Source of the DNA: Bacteroidaceae bacterium
GTDB taxonomy: Bacteria > Bacteroidota > Bacteroidia > Bacteroidales > Bacteroidaceae
Assembly: GCA_017631315.1 (NCBI GenBank)
Contig: JAGBTN010000002.1
Span: forward strand, 1 to 37,179
Direction: 5' to 3'
Length of the DNA stretch: 37,179 nucleotides
Shown here in pieces: positions 17,009-26,300 of the stretch. The notes beneath the pieces are model-generated. The model searched no databases and had not been told where the DNA came from. It saw only the letters and a program-made list of their open reading frames with translations. Made by a program: the position numbers and the translations under genes. Numbering within the stretch: the first letter of the stretch is position 1; every line of letters begins with the position of its first letter.

Positions 17009-17992
17009 GTGCAAAGGATAAGAAAGTTTATCAAAATTGGTGTGCCTTTGGCTTTGGCGGCAGGCATATTGTGGTGGATGTATCGTGGTATTCGTTGGGA
17101 GGAGCTGACGGATGCTGTTTCGCATAAGATGTCGTGGTCTTGGATGCTTTTGTCTTTGCCTTTTGGCGTTTTGGCGCAGGTGTTGCGTGCTGTGAGGTGG
17201 CGCCAGGTGCTTGTTCCTGCCGGCGAGCGGCCTCGTCTTTCTACTTGTACGCATGCTGTCTTCCTGAGTTATGCCAGCAGCCTGGTTGTGCCTCGTGTGG
17301 GCGAGGTGTTGCGTTGTGGTGTGCTGAAGCGTTATGAGGGGACGAATTTCAGTTGTTGTGTGGGTACGGTTGTTACGGAGAGGATTATCGACACGGTGCT
17401 TGTTTTGTTGCTTTCTTTGCTGACGTTTTTGACGCAGGTGCCTGTCTTTTTGGATTTTTTCCGTCACACGGGTGTTTCTACGGGCAGTCTGTTTGGCCGT
17501 TTCACTGCTACGGGTTGGATTGTGACGGTTGCTTGCGGGCTGCTTGCTGTGCTTTGTGTGTGGCTGGTTTCGAGGCGTTTTCAGTTTTTTTCGAAGACGA
17601 AGTCTTTTGTTTCGGACTTGAAGAGTGGTTTGCTTTCTGTTCGTGAGGTGGAGAGTCCGTTGCTTTTTCTTGTTTATTCGGTAGGTATCTGGGCGAGTTA
17701 TTACTTGCATTTCTACTTGACTTTCTTTTGTTTCGACTTCACGGCGGGCTTGGGTTCGCTGGCTGCTCTGGTGGCTTTTGTGGTGGGCACGTTTGCCGTG
17801 CTGGTTCCTACGCCCAACGGGGCGGGTTCGTGGCACTTTGCTGTGAAGACGGTTCTCGTGCTTTATGGTGTCGGGCAGACCGATGCTGTGCTGTATGTTC
17901 TCATTGTGCATACCATTCAGACTCTGTTGGTTGCGCTGCTCGGCGTGTGGTCTTCCGCCTGCCTGGCGTTGCGCAGGAACAAGGTGTGTTGA
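17009..17992 (+). CDS. UPF0104/YbhN-type integral membrane protein (lysylphosphatidylglycerol synthase TM-like)
   Basis: The 327-residue protein has about eight hydrophobic segments and the family's characteristic pieces: AVRWRQVL early, VVPRVGEVLRCGVLKRYEG, then LVPTPNGAGSWH near the C-terminus. These match the flippase-like transmembrane domain of MprF and AglD (UPF0104). Stand-alone members are of uncertain role, probably in membrane lipid handling; there is no aminoacyl transfer domain here. No in-frame ATG exists near the start, so I propose the GTG at 17009 (VQRIRKFIKIG). An ATG at 16986 is out of frame and would give only an 11-residue peptide overlapping this start. The region is divergent from rsmA. 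The start is uncertain; the family call is fairly firm. Confidence 0.75.
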   Translation: MQRIRKFIKIGVPLALAAGILWWMYRGIRWEELTDAVSHKMSWSWMLLSLPFGVLAQVLRAVRWRQVLVPAGERPRLSTCTHAVFLSYASSLVVPRVGEVLRCGVLKRYEGTNFSCCVGTVVTERIIDTVLVLLLSLLTFLTQVPVFLDFFRHTGVSTGSLFGRFTATGWIVTVACGLLAVLCVWLVSRRFQFFSKTKSFVSDLKSGLLSVREVESPLLFLVYSVGIWASYYLHFYLTFFCFDFTAGLGSLAALVAFVVGTFAVLVPTPNGAGSWHFAVKTVLVLYGVGQTDAVLYVLIVHTIQTLLVALLGVWSSACLALRRNKVC

Positions 17993-18005
17993 GGGGGTGG
18001 AGGAA

Positions 18006-18093
18006 CATCCACTGCCAAGTCGGCCGGAAAGGCAGTAGATGACGGCCGGAAAGGTTAACCTAATTGACCGGAAAGGCAGTAGATGTTTTCTGG
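18006..18093. repeat. 22-bp-period intergenic array C (four units, minus orientation)
   Basis: Units begin at 18006, 18028, 18050 and 18072. Read on the minus strand, the spacer TTTCCGG follows cores that are GGTTAACC once and CATCTACTGCC-like twice (seen on the plus strand as GGCAGTAGATG). The first unit contains CATCCACTGCC, identical to an 11-mer at 32745. The 22-bp period is exact. The array lies between the UPF0104-type gene and sppA, both rightward, and ends about 70 bp before the sppA promoter. Confidence 0.8.
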
Positions 18094-18163
18094 CAGGGCA
18101 AGCCGTGTCTTTCCGGGGCATGTGCCTTGAATGGTTTCCCTGCCATGATTTCTTGCCTAAAAC

Positions 18164-18195
18164 CTTGCAGGAATGGCGAATAATCACTAACTTTG
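18164..18195 (+). promoter_or_regulatory. Putative sppA operon promoter
   Basis: TAACTTTG (18188-18195) is a full -7 match 53 bp before the sppA ATG; the upstream element is the weaker CTTG (18164-18167) at a 20-bp spacing. Confidence 0.55.
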
Positions 18196-18248
18196 CTCCC
18201 CGAGAGTATATAGATTATGTGTCGAAAACAAACAATTAGCATACAAAT

Positions 18249-20018
18249 ATGAAAGATTTTCTCAAGTACACAATGGCATCGGTCGTAGGCATCATCCTGG
18301 CCAGTGTCATCTTTTCAGTGATTTCCCTTATCTCCGTAGCCGGCATGATAGCAAGCGAAGGCGCCTCCGGCGTGGTGCCCGAAAACAGCGTTCTGCGCAT
18401 CAAACTGCAGGGCGAACTCGTGGAGAGGGCAGGCGAAGGCAGCCCCATGGACATACTCAATCAGGGAGAAGAAACCAGCATCGGACTCGACCAGGCACTC
18501 GAAGCCCTGAAGAAAGCAGCAGACAACGAGAACGTGAAGGGCATCTACCTGGAAGGCGGCCTGCTGGCAGCCGAACCCGCCATGCTGCAGGAACTCCGAC
18601 AGGGACTGCAGACATTCAAGGAAAGCGGCAAGTGGATAGTAGCCTATGGCGACACCTATTCGCGCGGAGCCTACTACATCTGCTCGCTCGCCGATGAAGT
18701 CCTGCTCAACCCAAGCGGTATGGTGGACTGGAACGGCATGTCCAGCAACCCCATCTTCTTCACCGGACTCTTGAAAAAACTCGGCGTCAAAATGCAAGTC
18801 TTCAAGGTAGGCACATACAAAAGCGCAGTCGAACCCTTCATCAACACCGAGATGAGCGAAGCCAACCGCGAACAAGTGCAAAGCTACCTGAACAGCATCT
18901 GGAACAACCTCCAGAAAGACGTGGCAGAAAGCCGTAAACTCTCCGTAGAAACACTCAATGCCCTCGCAGACAGCACCACCGTCCTCTGCCAGGCAGACGT
19001 CTACGTGGAAAACAAACTCGTCGACCAACTCGCATACATGAGCGACGTGAAAGAAACACTCCGCCACCGCCTCGAACTCCAACAAGACGACGAACTCAAC
19101 TTCACAACACTCGCCGACGTGGCAAACAGCGACAACCTCGGCAAGAAAATCGACGAAGAAATAGCCGTCTACTACGCCTACGGAGAAATAAACGACGCAC
19201 CCGCAGCAGGCTTCAACCAAGAACACTCCATCACCACACAACAAACCATAACCGACCTGCAGGAACTCCGCGAAGACGAAGACGTCAAGGCCGTAGTCAT
19301 CCGCGTCAATAGCCCCGGCGGCTCAGCCTATGCCAGCGAACAAATATGGCACGAAGTACAACTCCTCCGAGCCGAGAAACCCGTAGTCATCAGCATGGGC
19401 GGAATGGCAGCAAGCGGCGGCTACTACATCAGCTGCGGCGCTAACAAAATCTTCGCCGAACCAACCACACTCACCGGAAGCATAGGCATCTTCGGCATGA
19501 TACCCGATGCCAGCGAACTCCTCACCCAAAAGCTCGGACTCACATTCGACGTCGTGAAAACAAACGCCATGAGCGACTTCGGCGCAACAGGACGACCATT
19601 CAATGCCGCAGAAACAGCCAAAATGCAAAAATACATCAACAACGGATACGAACTCTTCATCGCCCGAGTGGCAGGCGGAAGAGGCATGACACCCGACAGC
19701 GTCAAAGCCGTTGCCGAAGGACGAGTATGGACCGGCGAACAAGCACTCAAGATAGGACTCGTCGACCAACTCGGAAACCTCGAAGACGCCATTGCCGCAG
19801 CAGCAGAACTGGCAGAGACAGACGAATACACTGTAGGCCGTTACCCCAGTCCCGAACCATGGTACATGTCAATCCTCAACAAGGGAAGCAACGAATACCT
19901 CGAGAACCAAATGCGAGCAGCACTTGGCGAATACTACCCGGCCTTCGCCCTCATTCGCCGCATCGGCAAGATGGACCAGATACAAGCACGCCTGCCATAC
20001 GACCCAAACATCAACTAA
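18249..20018 (+). CDS. sppA: Signal peptide peptidase SppA, 67 kDa type
   Basis: This 589-residue membrane-anchored serine protease degrades cleaved signal peptides. One N-terminal transmembrane helix (about residues 9-32) is followed by tandem halves of the ClpP-like S49 fold. The general-base lysine is K191 in TYKSAVEPF and the nucleophile is S389 in MAASGGYY, preceded by VNSPGGSA in the second half; both catalytic residues are present. Length matches the long SppA type of Gram-negative bacteria. It heads a rightward cluster with lpxK (52-bp gap), pnp and thiL. Its third codon positions are strikingly A/C-rich compared with the preceding gene. Confidence 0.95.
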   Translation: MKDFLKYTMASVVGIILASVIFSVISLISVAGMIASEGASGVVPENSVLRIKLQGELVERAGEGSPMDILNQGEETSIGLDQALEALKKAADNENVKGIYLEGGLLAAEPAMLQELRQGLQTFKESGKWIVAYGDTYSRGAYYICSLADEVLLNPSGMVDWNGMSSNPIFFTGLLKKLGVKMQVFKVGTYKSAVEPFINTEMSEANREQVQSYLNSIWNNLQKDVAESRKLSVETLNALADSTTVLCQADVYVENKLVDQLAYMSDVKETLRHRLELQQDDELNFTTLADVANSDNLGKKIDEEIAVYYAYGEINDAPAAGFNQEHSITTQQTITDLQELREDEDVKAVVIRVNSPGGSAYASEQIWHEVQLLRAEKPVVISMGGMAASGGYYISCGANKIFAEPTTLTGSIGIFGMIPDASELLTQKLGLTFDVVKTNAMSDFGATGRPFNAAETAKMQKYINNGYELFIARVAGGRGMTPDSVKAVAEGRVWTGEQALKIGLVDQLGNLEDAIAAAAELAETDEYTVGRYPSPEPWYMSILNKGSNEYLENQMRAALGEYYPAFALIRRIGKMDQIQARLPYDPNIN

Positions 20019-20070
20019 AACACCAACACAGCCTTAAACAAATACCATAACACCAAAACAAAAAACACAG

Positions 20071-21183
20071 ATGGAAGGCGACATGACACAGATACGCAGA
20101 TGGCTGATGCCGCTCAGCTGGCTCTATGGGCTGGGGATTGACATCCGTAATACCCTTTTCGACATAGGCATTCTGCCATCTGTGTCGTATGATATACCCA
20201 TCATCAACGTCGGAAACATCACAGTAGGCGGCACAGGAAAGACACCAGCCGTGGAATATCTGATAAGACTCCTTGCCAAGAAATACCGAGTGGCAGTGCT
20301 CAGCAGAGGATACAAACGCAGAACCAAAGGATATATACTCGCCACAATGGATTCCCCAATGGAGGAAATTGGCGACGAACCTTGGCAAATCAAACAAAAA
20401 TTCCCCGACGTTTACGTTGCCGTGGACGGCAACAGGAGGCGAGGCATAGAGCGGCTCATGGCCGATGAGGCAACGAAAGATGTGGAAGTCATACTCCTCG
20501 ACGATGCTTATCAGCATAGATATGTGAAGGCTGGGCACAACATTTTGCTCGTGGACTACCACCGCATCATCTCGGACGACTGTCTTTTGCCGGCAGGAAG
20601 GTTGCGCGAACGTGCTTCTTCCAGCAGGCGTGCATCGACGATTATCGTTACGAAGTGCCCGCGCCACATCAATGCGATGGGCTTTCGGGTTATCCTTTCG
20701 GCATTGCACGTCAGGCCTTATCAGCAACTTTTCTTCAGCACTTTCTGCTATGGCACGCTCCGCAAGCTTTGGGGCGAAGGTGATTTGGAGCCGGATATGT
20801 TGCGCAAGAACAATACGCATGTGTTGCTTTTGACCGGAATAGGTAATCCCCGTCAGATGGAACAGGACGTCCGTCGCTTTGTTCAGCATGTTACGCCGCT
20901 TTCTTTCCCCGACCATCATTACTATTCCCGCCGTGATATCGATGTTGTTCAGAAGGCTTTTCAGGCGTTGCCGAAGCCTCGTGTGATCATTACCACCGAG
21001 AAGGATGCGGCTCGTTTGCTGCATTTGCAGGGCTTTTGCGATGAGGTGAGGGAGAATACTTATGTGTTTCCTGTTGAGTTTGGCATCATGCGTGACGAGA
21101 AGGAGAAACTGGATAAAACGATTTTAGACTATGTACGAGAGAATAAGAGAGACGGCAGAATGGCTTCGCGAAAGAAGGCCTAA
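20071..21183 (+). CDS. lpxK: Tetraacyldisaccharide 4'-kinase
   Basis: The 370-residue inner-membrane enzyme phosphorylates the 4' position of the lipid A precursor disaccharide using ATP. An N-terminal membrane-associated segment is followed by a Walker A motif at residues 53-58 (GGTGKT) in INVGNITVGGTGKTP, then LSRGYKRRTKG and the DDAYQHRYV block, all typical of LpxK. Start: the ATG at 20071, 52 bp after sppA; a second ATG four codons on is possible. The 3' end overlaps the next gene by 53 bp in another frame, and the unusual tail (MASRKKA) may result from that. Codon choice changes from A/C-rich to G/T-rich around 20500. Confidence 0.94.
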   Translation: MEGDMTQIRRWLMPLSWLYGLGIDIRNTLFDIGILPSVSYDIPIINVGNITVGGTGKTPAVEYLIRLLAKKYRVAVLSRGYKRRTKGYILATMDSPMEEIGDEPWQIKQKFPDVYVAVDGNRRRGIERLMADEATKDVEVILLDDAYQHRYVKAGHNILLVDYHRIISDDCLLPAGRLRERASSSRRASTIIVTKCPRHINAMGFRVILSALHVRPYQQLFFSTFCYGTLRKLWGEGDLEPDMLRKNNTHVLLLTGIGNPRQMEQDVRRFVQHVTPLSFPDHHYYSRRDIDVVQKAFQALPKPRVIITTEKDAARLLHLQGFCDEVRENTYVFPVEFGIMRDEKEKLDKTILDYVRENKRDGRMASRKKA

Positions 21184-21943
21184 TGCTCCCGAGACGGCGA
21201 TTGTGCTGGGAACGGGTTTGGGTCAGTTGGCGGAACGCATTGAGAAACTTGTGTGCATCCCTTACGGCGAGATTCCTAACTTCCCGGTTTCTACGGTGGA
21301 GGGGCATGCCGGGCGGCTCATTTTCGGGCGTCTGGGCGGCAAGGATGTTATGGCGATGGAGGGTCGTTTCCACTACTATGAGGGTTACACGATGCAGCAG
21401 GTGACGTTTCCCATACGGGTGATGTGTGAACTTGGCATCAGGACTCTTTTTGTCAGCAATGCGGCGGGTGGTATGAATCCTGCTTTTTCGATTGGTGATT
21501 TGATGGTGATTACGGACCACATCAACTTTATGCCTGAGAATCCGTTGCATGGTCCGAATGTTCCTCCGGGGCCGCGTTTCCCGGATATGAGTGAGGCTTA
21601 TAGCCGTGAACTGATAGCCAGGGCGGACGAGATTGCTGCCCGTAATGGCATCAAGGTGCAACATGGTGTTTATCTGGCTACGCAGGGTCCGGCGTTCGAG
21701 ACACCGGCCGAGTATCGTATGTTTGCTTCGTGGGGTGCCGATGCCGTGGGCATGAGTACGGTTCCCGAGGTGATTGTTGCCAACCATTGTGGCATGCGTT
21801 GCTTTGGCATGAGTATCATTACGGACCTGGGGGGCTTTGGCGAGCCTGTCAAGGTTACGCATGAGGAGGTCCAGCGTGCTGCTGCGGCTGTTCAGCCCCT
21901 GATGGCTATCATCATGGAGGAATTGGTGAAGAGTGAAGATTGA
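21131..21943 (+). CDS. Purine nucleoside phosphorylase I (inosine/guanosine type)
   Basis: The 270-residue cytosolic enzyme cleaves purine nucleosides with phosphate to base and (deoxy)ribose 1-phosphate for salvage. Typical trimeric PNP-I motifs are present: IVLGTGLGQLA near residue 24, EGRFHYYEGY, VSNAAGGMNP, and the C-terminal GMSTVPEVIVANHCGM. The start at 21131 (MYERIRETAEWL) lies inside the end of lpxK, giving a 53-bp overlap, longer than usual but supported by the conserved N-terminal helix. It is closely followed by thiL (29 bp). Usual symbols in the family are punA or deoD-like; I leave the symbol blank. Confidence 0.93.
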   Translation: MYERIRETAEWLRERRPNAPETAIVLGTGLGQLAERIEKLVCIPYGEIPNFPVSTVEGHAGRLIFGRLGGKDVMAMEGRFHYYEGYTMQQVTFPIRVMCELGIRTLFVSNAAGGMNPAFSIGDLMVITDHINFMPENPLHGPNVPPGPRFPDMSEAYSRELIARADEIAARNGIKVQHGVYLATQGPAFETPAEYRMFASWGADAVGMSTVPEVIVANHCGMRCFGMSIITDLGGFGEPVKVTHEEVQRAAAAVQPLMAIIMEELVKSED

Positions 21944-21972
21944 AGAACTAAGTGTGAAGATTATTTGTAACG

Positions 21973-23043
21973 ATGGAAATATCTGAATTGGGCGAGTTTG
22001 GCCTCATTGAGCGTCTTGCCAAAGAGATAAGTGTGAAGAATTCGACTACGGTGAAGGGCATTGGCGACGATTGTGCCGTGCTGGCTCCTACAGAGGGTAT
22101 GCAGACTGTGGTCACTACCGATTTGTTGATGGAGGGCATCCATTTCGACCTCACCTATGTTCCCTTGCGCCATCTTGGCTACAAGGCGGTGATGGTGAAT
22201 CTGAGCGATGTGTTTGCCATGAATGCAGAGCCGCGCCAGGTGACTGTGAGCCTTGCCTTGAGCAGTAAGTTCAAGGTGGAGGATGTGGAGGAGCTCTATG
22301 CCGGCATGCGTCTGGCCTGCGAGAAGTGGGGCGTGGACATTGTGGGTGGCGACACGACGGCAAGCCTGACCGGACTGGCCATCAGCATTACGGCTCTTGG
22401 CGAGGCACGGGCGGAGGACATCGTGATGCGCAGTGGTGCCAAGCCGACCGACTTGATTTGCGTCAGCGGCAACCTCGGGGCGGCCTATATGGGTCTGCAA
22501 CTCCTGGAGAGAGAGAAACTCATCTACGACGAGCAGGTGGCGGAGGCGCGCAAGAGCGGCAGCAAGGAGCAGATGGAACTCCTGAAGGAAGCGCAGCCCG
22601 ACTTCAGCGGCAAGGAGTACATCCTTGAGCGTCAACTCAAACCGGAGGCAAGGGGCGACGTCGTCGCCACACTGCGCAAGGCAGGCATCCGCCCGACAAG
22701 CATGATGGACATCAGCGACGGGCTGAGCAGCGAACTCATGCACATCTGCAAGCAAAGCCAGACAGGCTGCCGCATCTACGAGGAGCGTCTGCCCCTCGAC
22801 TACCAGACCGCCGCAATGGCCGAAGAACTGAACCTGAACGTCAGCACCTGTGCCCTGAACGGCGGCGAAGACTACGAACTGCTCTTCACCGTGCCACTCG
22901 CGCAGAACGACACCGTCTCGGCACTCGAAGACATACGCGTCATCGGCTACATCACCGAGCCCGACAAAGGCTGCGCCCTCATCACTCGCGACGGCGGCGA
23001 ACACACTCTCAAGGCACAAGGCTGGAACCCCCTGAAGTCATAG
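21973..23043 (+). CDS. thiL: Thiamine-monophosphate kinase
   Basis: The 356-residue enzyme phosphorylates thiamine monophosphate to the active diphosphate, the last step of the pathway. It belongs to the PurM-like ATP-binding family. Motifs seen: ELGEFGLIERL at the start, GIGDDCAVL near residue 30, TTDLLMEGIHFD, VGGDTTAS and MMDISDGLSSEL. Length is slightly above the usual 310-350. It is the last gene of the sppA-lpxK-pnp-thiL group; no thiamine riboswitch is visible within the short 29-bp upstream gap. Codons turn markedly C/A-rich after about 22600. Confidence 0.94.
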   Translation: MEISELGEFGLIERLAKEISVKNSTTVKGIGDDCAVLAPTEGMQTVVTTDLLMEGIHFDLTYVPLRHLGYKAVMVNLSDVFAMNAEPRQVTVSLALSSKFKVEDVEELYAGMRLACEKWGVDIVGGDTTASLTGLAISITALGEARAEDIVMRSGAKPTDLICVSGNLGAAYMGLQLLEREKLIYDEQVAEARKSGSKEQMELLKEAQPDFSGKEYILERQLKPEARGDVVATLRKAGIRPTSMMDISDGLSSELMHICKQSQTGCRIYEERLPLDYQTAAMAEELNLNVSTCALNGGEDYELLFTVPLAQNDTVSALEDIRVIGYITEPDKGCALITRDGGEHTLKAQGWNPLKS

Positions 23044-23062
23044 CACACCCCCTCCGGAAAAA

Positions 23063-23150
23063 GGTTAACCTTTCCGCGCAGAATGGTTAACCATTATTGC
23101 AATAATCCTTAACCTAATTGGCAATAATGGTTAACCATTTTTTTCATATA
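23063..23150. repeat. 22-bp-period intergenic array D (four units)
   Basis: Units start at 23063, 23085, 23107 and 23129. Cores are GGTTAACC, GGTTAACC, CCTTAACC and GGTTAACC; the first spacer is TTTCCGCGCAGAAT, and the second and third end in CAATAAT. The last core is followed by ATTTTTTTC, so pairing with an earlier core would give a terminator-like structure for thiL. The array occupies the convergent gap between thiL and the C10 protease gene. Confidence 0.9.
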
Positions 23151-23190
23151 GGTGTCTGCTAAAAAAATAAAAACAAAGCCTGTATGATTT

Positions 23191-23234
23191 ATAAGTAAAT
23201 AGCCCGGGGACGATGCCCTGGGCTATTTACTTAT
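23191..23234. terminator. Long 19-bp hairpin in the convergent gap
   Basis: Positions 23191-23209 pair with 23216-23234 (outer arm ATAAGTAAATAGCCC) with one mismatch and a 6-nt loop. AT-rich flanks on both sides fit a bidirectional terminator for thiL and the C10 protease gene. The stem is unusually long for a simple terminator. Confidence 0.7.
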
Positions 23235-23303
23235 ATGCCTGTTGGTGCGTTCGGAAGCCCCACGGACGACAAAAGTCGCTCGGAGTGCTTACAGACTCCA
23301 CCG

Positions 23304-26300
23304 CTATTTCCTTATAAACTTCCTGCCGTTCTGGATATAGACGCCACGCTTCAGGTTGCTGGTCTCTATCTTGCGGCCCTGCAGGTCGTAGAGCGTTCCC
23401 TTATCGTCCTTGTCCGACTCGATGTTTGCAATGCCATCGGGGTCTACCTCTACGGTAAGAATGCCGTTGACATAGGTGAAAACATAGTTCTGTGCTTCGG
23501 CACCACTGACGACAATCTCGTATTCGCCGGCAGGACTGGACTCATCGGCCAGGCATGTGACGACAGGCATCTGCAGGAATACCTCTTCGGGTAACTCGTG
23601 GTTGCGGAGCGGCGTTCTGGTGTATTCGAACTCCGGATTGGGCTGTCCTTCCATTCGGGTATAGGATTTGGCCGTCACAGTGACGGGAGCAGGTTGCACA
23701 GTCAAGGTGCCCTCGTTCACCTGCAAATCAAGGCTGGTGATGATGTCGATGTTGCCGATGCCGATGGGATAGGTGCCTGTGGCAAGGGTGGCAACATTGT
23801 TGACAGAGACAACAGGGACAACATTGACAGGAGCGCCGGTCACCTCAAACGTAGCCTTTGCATTTGTACGACCATACTCACGCTCGGCATCGCTGGTCTG
23901 TATGACCGGAATGCCGGTAAAAGGCAGGATGGTGTATTTCTTCCAGTAGGTGTCGGCCTTGTAAGCCTCAACCATATTCTCGGGAACGAAGACAATGAGG
24001 GCACGCGAAGGCATGGCAGCTTCACGAATGTCCACTACGGTTGTGGCATTGAGTGCTGCCACATACTTCAGCGCCGAGCAGGACGCAAAAGCATACTTGC
24101 CAGCCTTCGTCACATTCTCCGGCAGAATGATGGACACCATCGTCGTGTTGGAACGAAAGGCCTCGGACGGAATTTCTGTCAGACCCGTGAAGTGGCGCAG
24201 GTCTTCAAGACTGGTAAGAGAGGTGTTACCCTTGAAGACAATGCCGATATCCTGAACAGATGCAACCTCATCGAAACTCAGCTCGCCATCGTCGTCCTCG
24301 TCCCATGTATTGACACAGAACAGTTCTACATATTCGTCGACGAAGGGCACGAGGCGCAATTTCCTACGCATCGAAACAACAGCCCTACGGAGTTCAGTCG
24401 ATGTGCTGGCAGGGTTTTCGTAAACAACCTGTTCGGACGTGGCATCGACCGTGCTGCCCTGAGCCTTCATGATAAGACTATACAGTTCTTCTCCAAGACT
24501 TTGCTTGGCACGGCAGGCCTTGACCTTCGTTACTTCCATGAAGCCCCATTGGCAGTTCTTGGGGTTAGTCTGGTAATCAATATCCCAATAAACACCGTAG
24601 GTCGGGCTGACATTTGAGGCATGCTGAAGGTCAACACCGGCATACTCTCCCTGTACGTAGTCGGCATTGTTTGTGGGTGGCTGGAAAGTATAAACATTGT
24701 CGAGTGAGTCGACAGGGTTGATAGCCCAGTAAGAATGAACATTGATGTCAGTATCTGTGAACGTGGACTTTCCTTCGCCGATGTTGCGGTCAGTGAAGAC
24801 TCTGCCCCATGCTTTTTTAGGACGGTCCGTCAGGTCTTCGGAATAGAAGTAGTAGATTCCAGGCATCGTGTTGCTCGGACGCCGGAGCTGCCACGTCAGA
24901 GGTGACGTGCCGACCACTGCCTGCGTACCCCACGACTCGCCGCGCGTGATGAACTTCTTTGTGCCGAGATTGTAGACGTAGTAGTCCGTGTTGACCTGAG
25001 GCGTAGAGAACTCGGGCAATTCCGGTACGCGGTATTCGCGTATGTTGTTGAATTTGCGCCAAACATCAGCCTCCTCATAAAGCTTCTTACTGCCGAATGG
25101 CACATAGAGGACGCAGTCGCTCAAAGGGTTGTTTTCGCTGTTTCCGAAATTGAAGGCAGCATCGTTTACGCTGATCTCCGAGGGGTCGGCCACGGGAAGA
25201 TAGAGCTCCCTCAGGGCAATACTGTTGAAGAAAGCCCTGCTGCCTATGGATGTAATGTGAGAAGGAAGTGTAATTTTCGTCACCTGAGGTTGCGCAGTGA
25301 AGGCACGGACACCTATCGTCTCGACGTTCTCTGGTAACGTAATCTCCGTGACATTCGAGCAGTTGTTAAAGTCCTCCTTGTTGATAATCACCAAACCGGT
25401 GAAGTGCTTGAGGTCTGCCAGCGAGGTGATTTCCTTATTGCCGGTAAATAATTTCTCCGGGAACTGCTTTACCGCGGCAGCTTCCTCTTTTGATATCTCC
25501 TTGTTGGCATCGCCGTCGAATCGTGCCAGAATAATGTCTCGGAACGCCTCATCCTCGAAGTTGATGAAGCCAAGCTTAGCACGCAAGTGGTAGCAAGCAC
25601 GCTGTAATTCTGAAAGCGAACTGCCGGTGTTGCTATAAATCACCTTCTCGTGCGATGCATTGAAATTCTGTTTCTCGGCAATCGAAATGAGGTTGTCCAG
25701 CTGAGAGGCATACTTAGTGTAGAGAAGGGCGTTCTCTGTAATCTCCACAAGCATCCATTGGCAGTTCAATGGGAACTGGTCATATGGAATGTCAAAGTAA
25801 ACTCCGTAGGTCGGATATGTGGCATTGCTCTCATGTCCGGGCTGTACACCGAGGTACCAGCCATCGTGGTAGTCGGCTGTGCCTTCAGAGCATTGAATGG
25901 TATAGATTTTATCTTGTCCATCCACAAGCTTTATCTGCCAGTTAGCAGGCTGTCCGTTTTCGTTCAGGCGGGTAGTGGCTCCGTCCACGAAGCAAGTCCT
26001 GATGCCCTCGCCCACATTGGGGTCAGTCGTGGAGCGGAAGAAGATTTTATTGTTTTTGTTGGGCGAATCGGCCGAATAGAGATAGTATTCATCCTCTGCC
26101 ATGTTAGTCTTCTTGCGGAACTCGAAGCGCATGGGAGAGTTCGTTTCTGCTACGACACCTTGCGTGCCATATGCCTCGCCGTGCGTCAGGTAACGTCCTG
26201 TACCAACATTATATAAATAATAACGCTTTCCTAGGGCAAGCTGTGCGAATACTCCCTGCGAGAGCGTACGCAGCTCATTAACGTTCGTAAAGTCCTTCCA

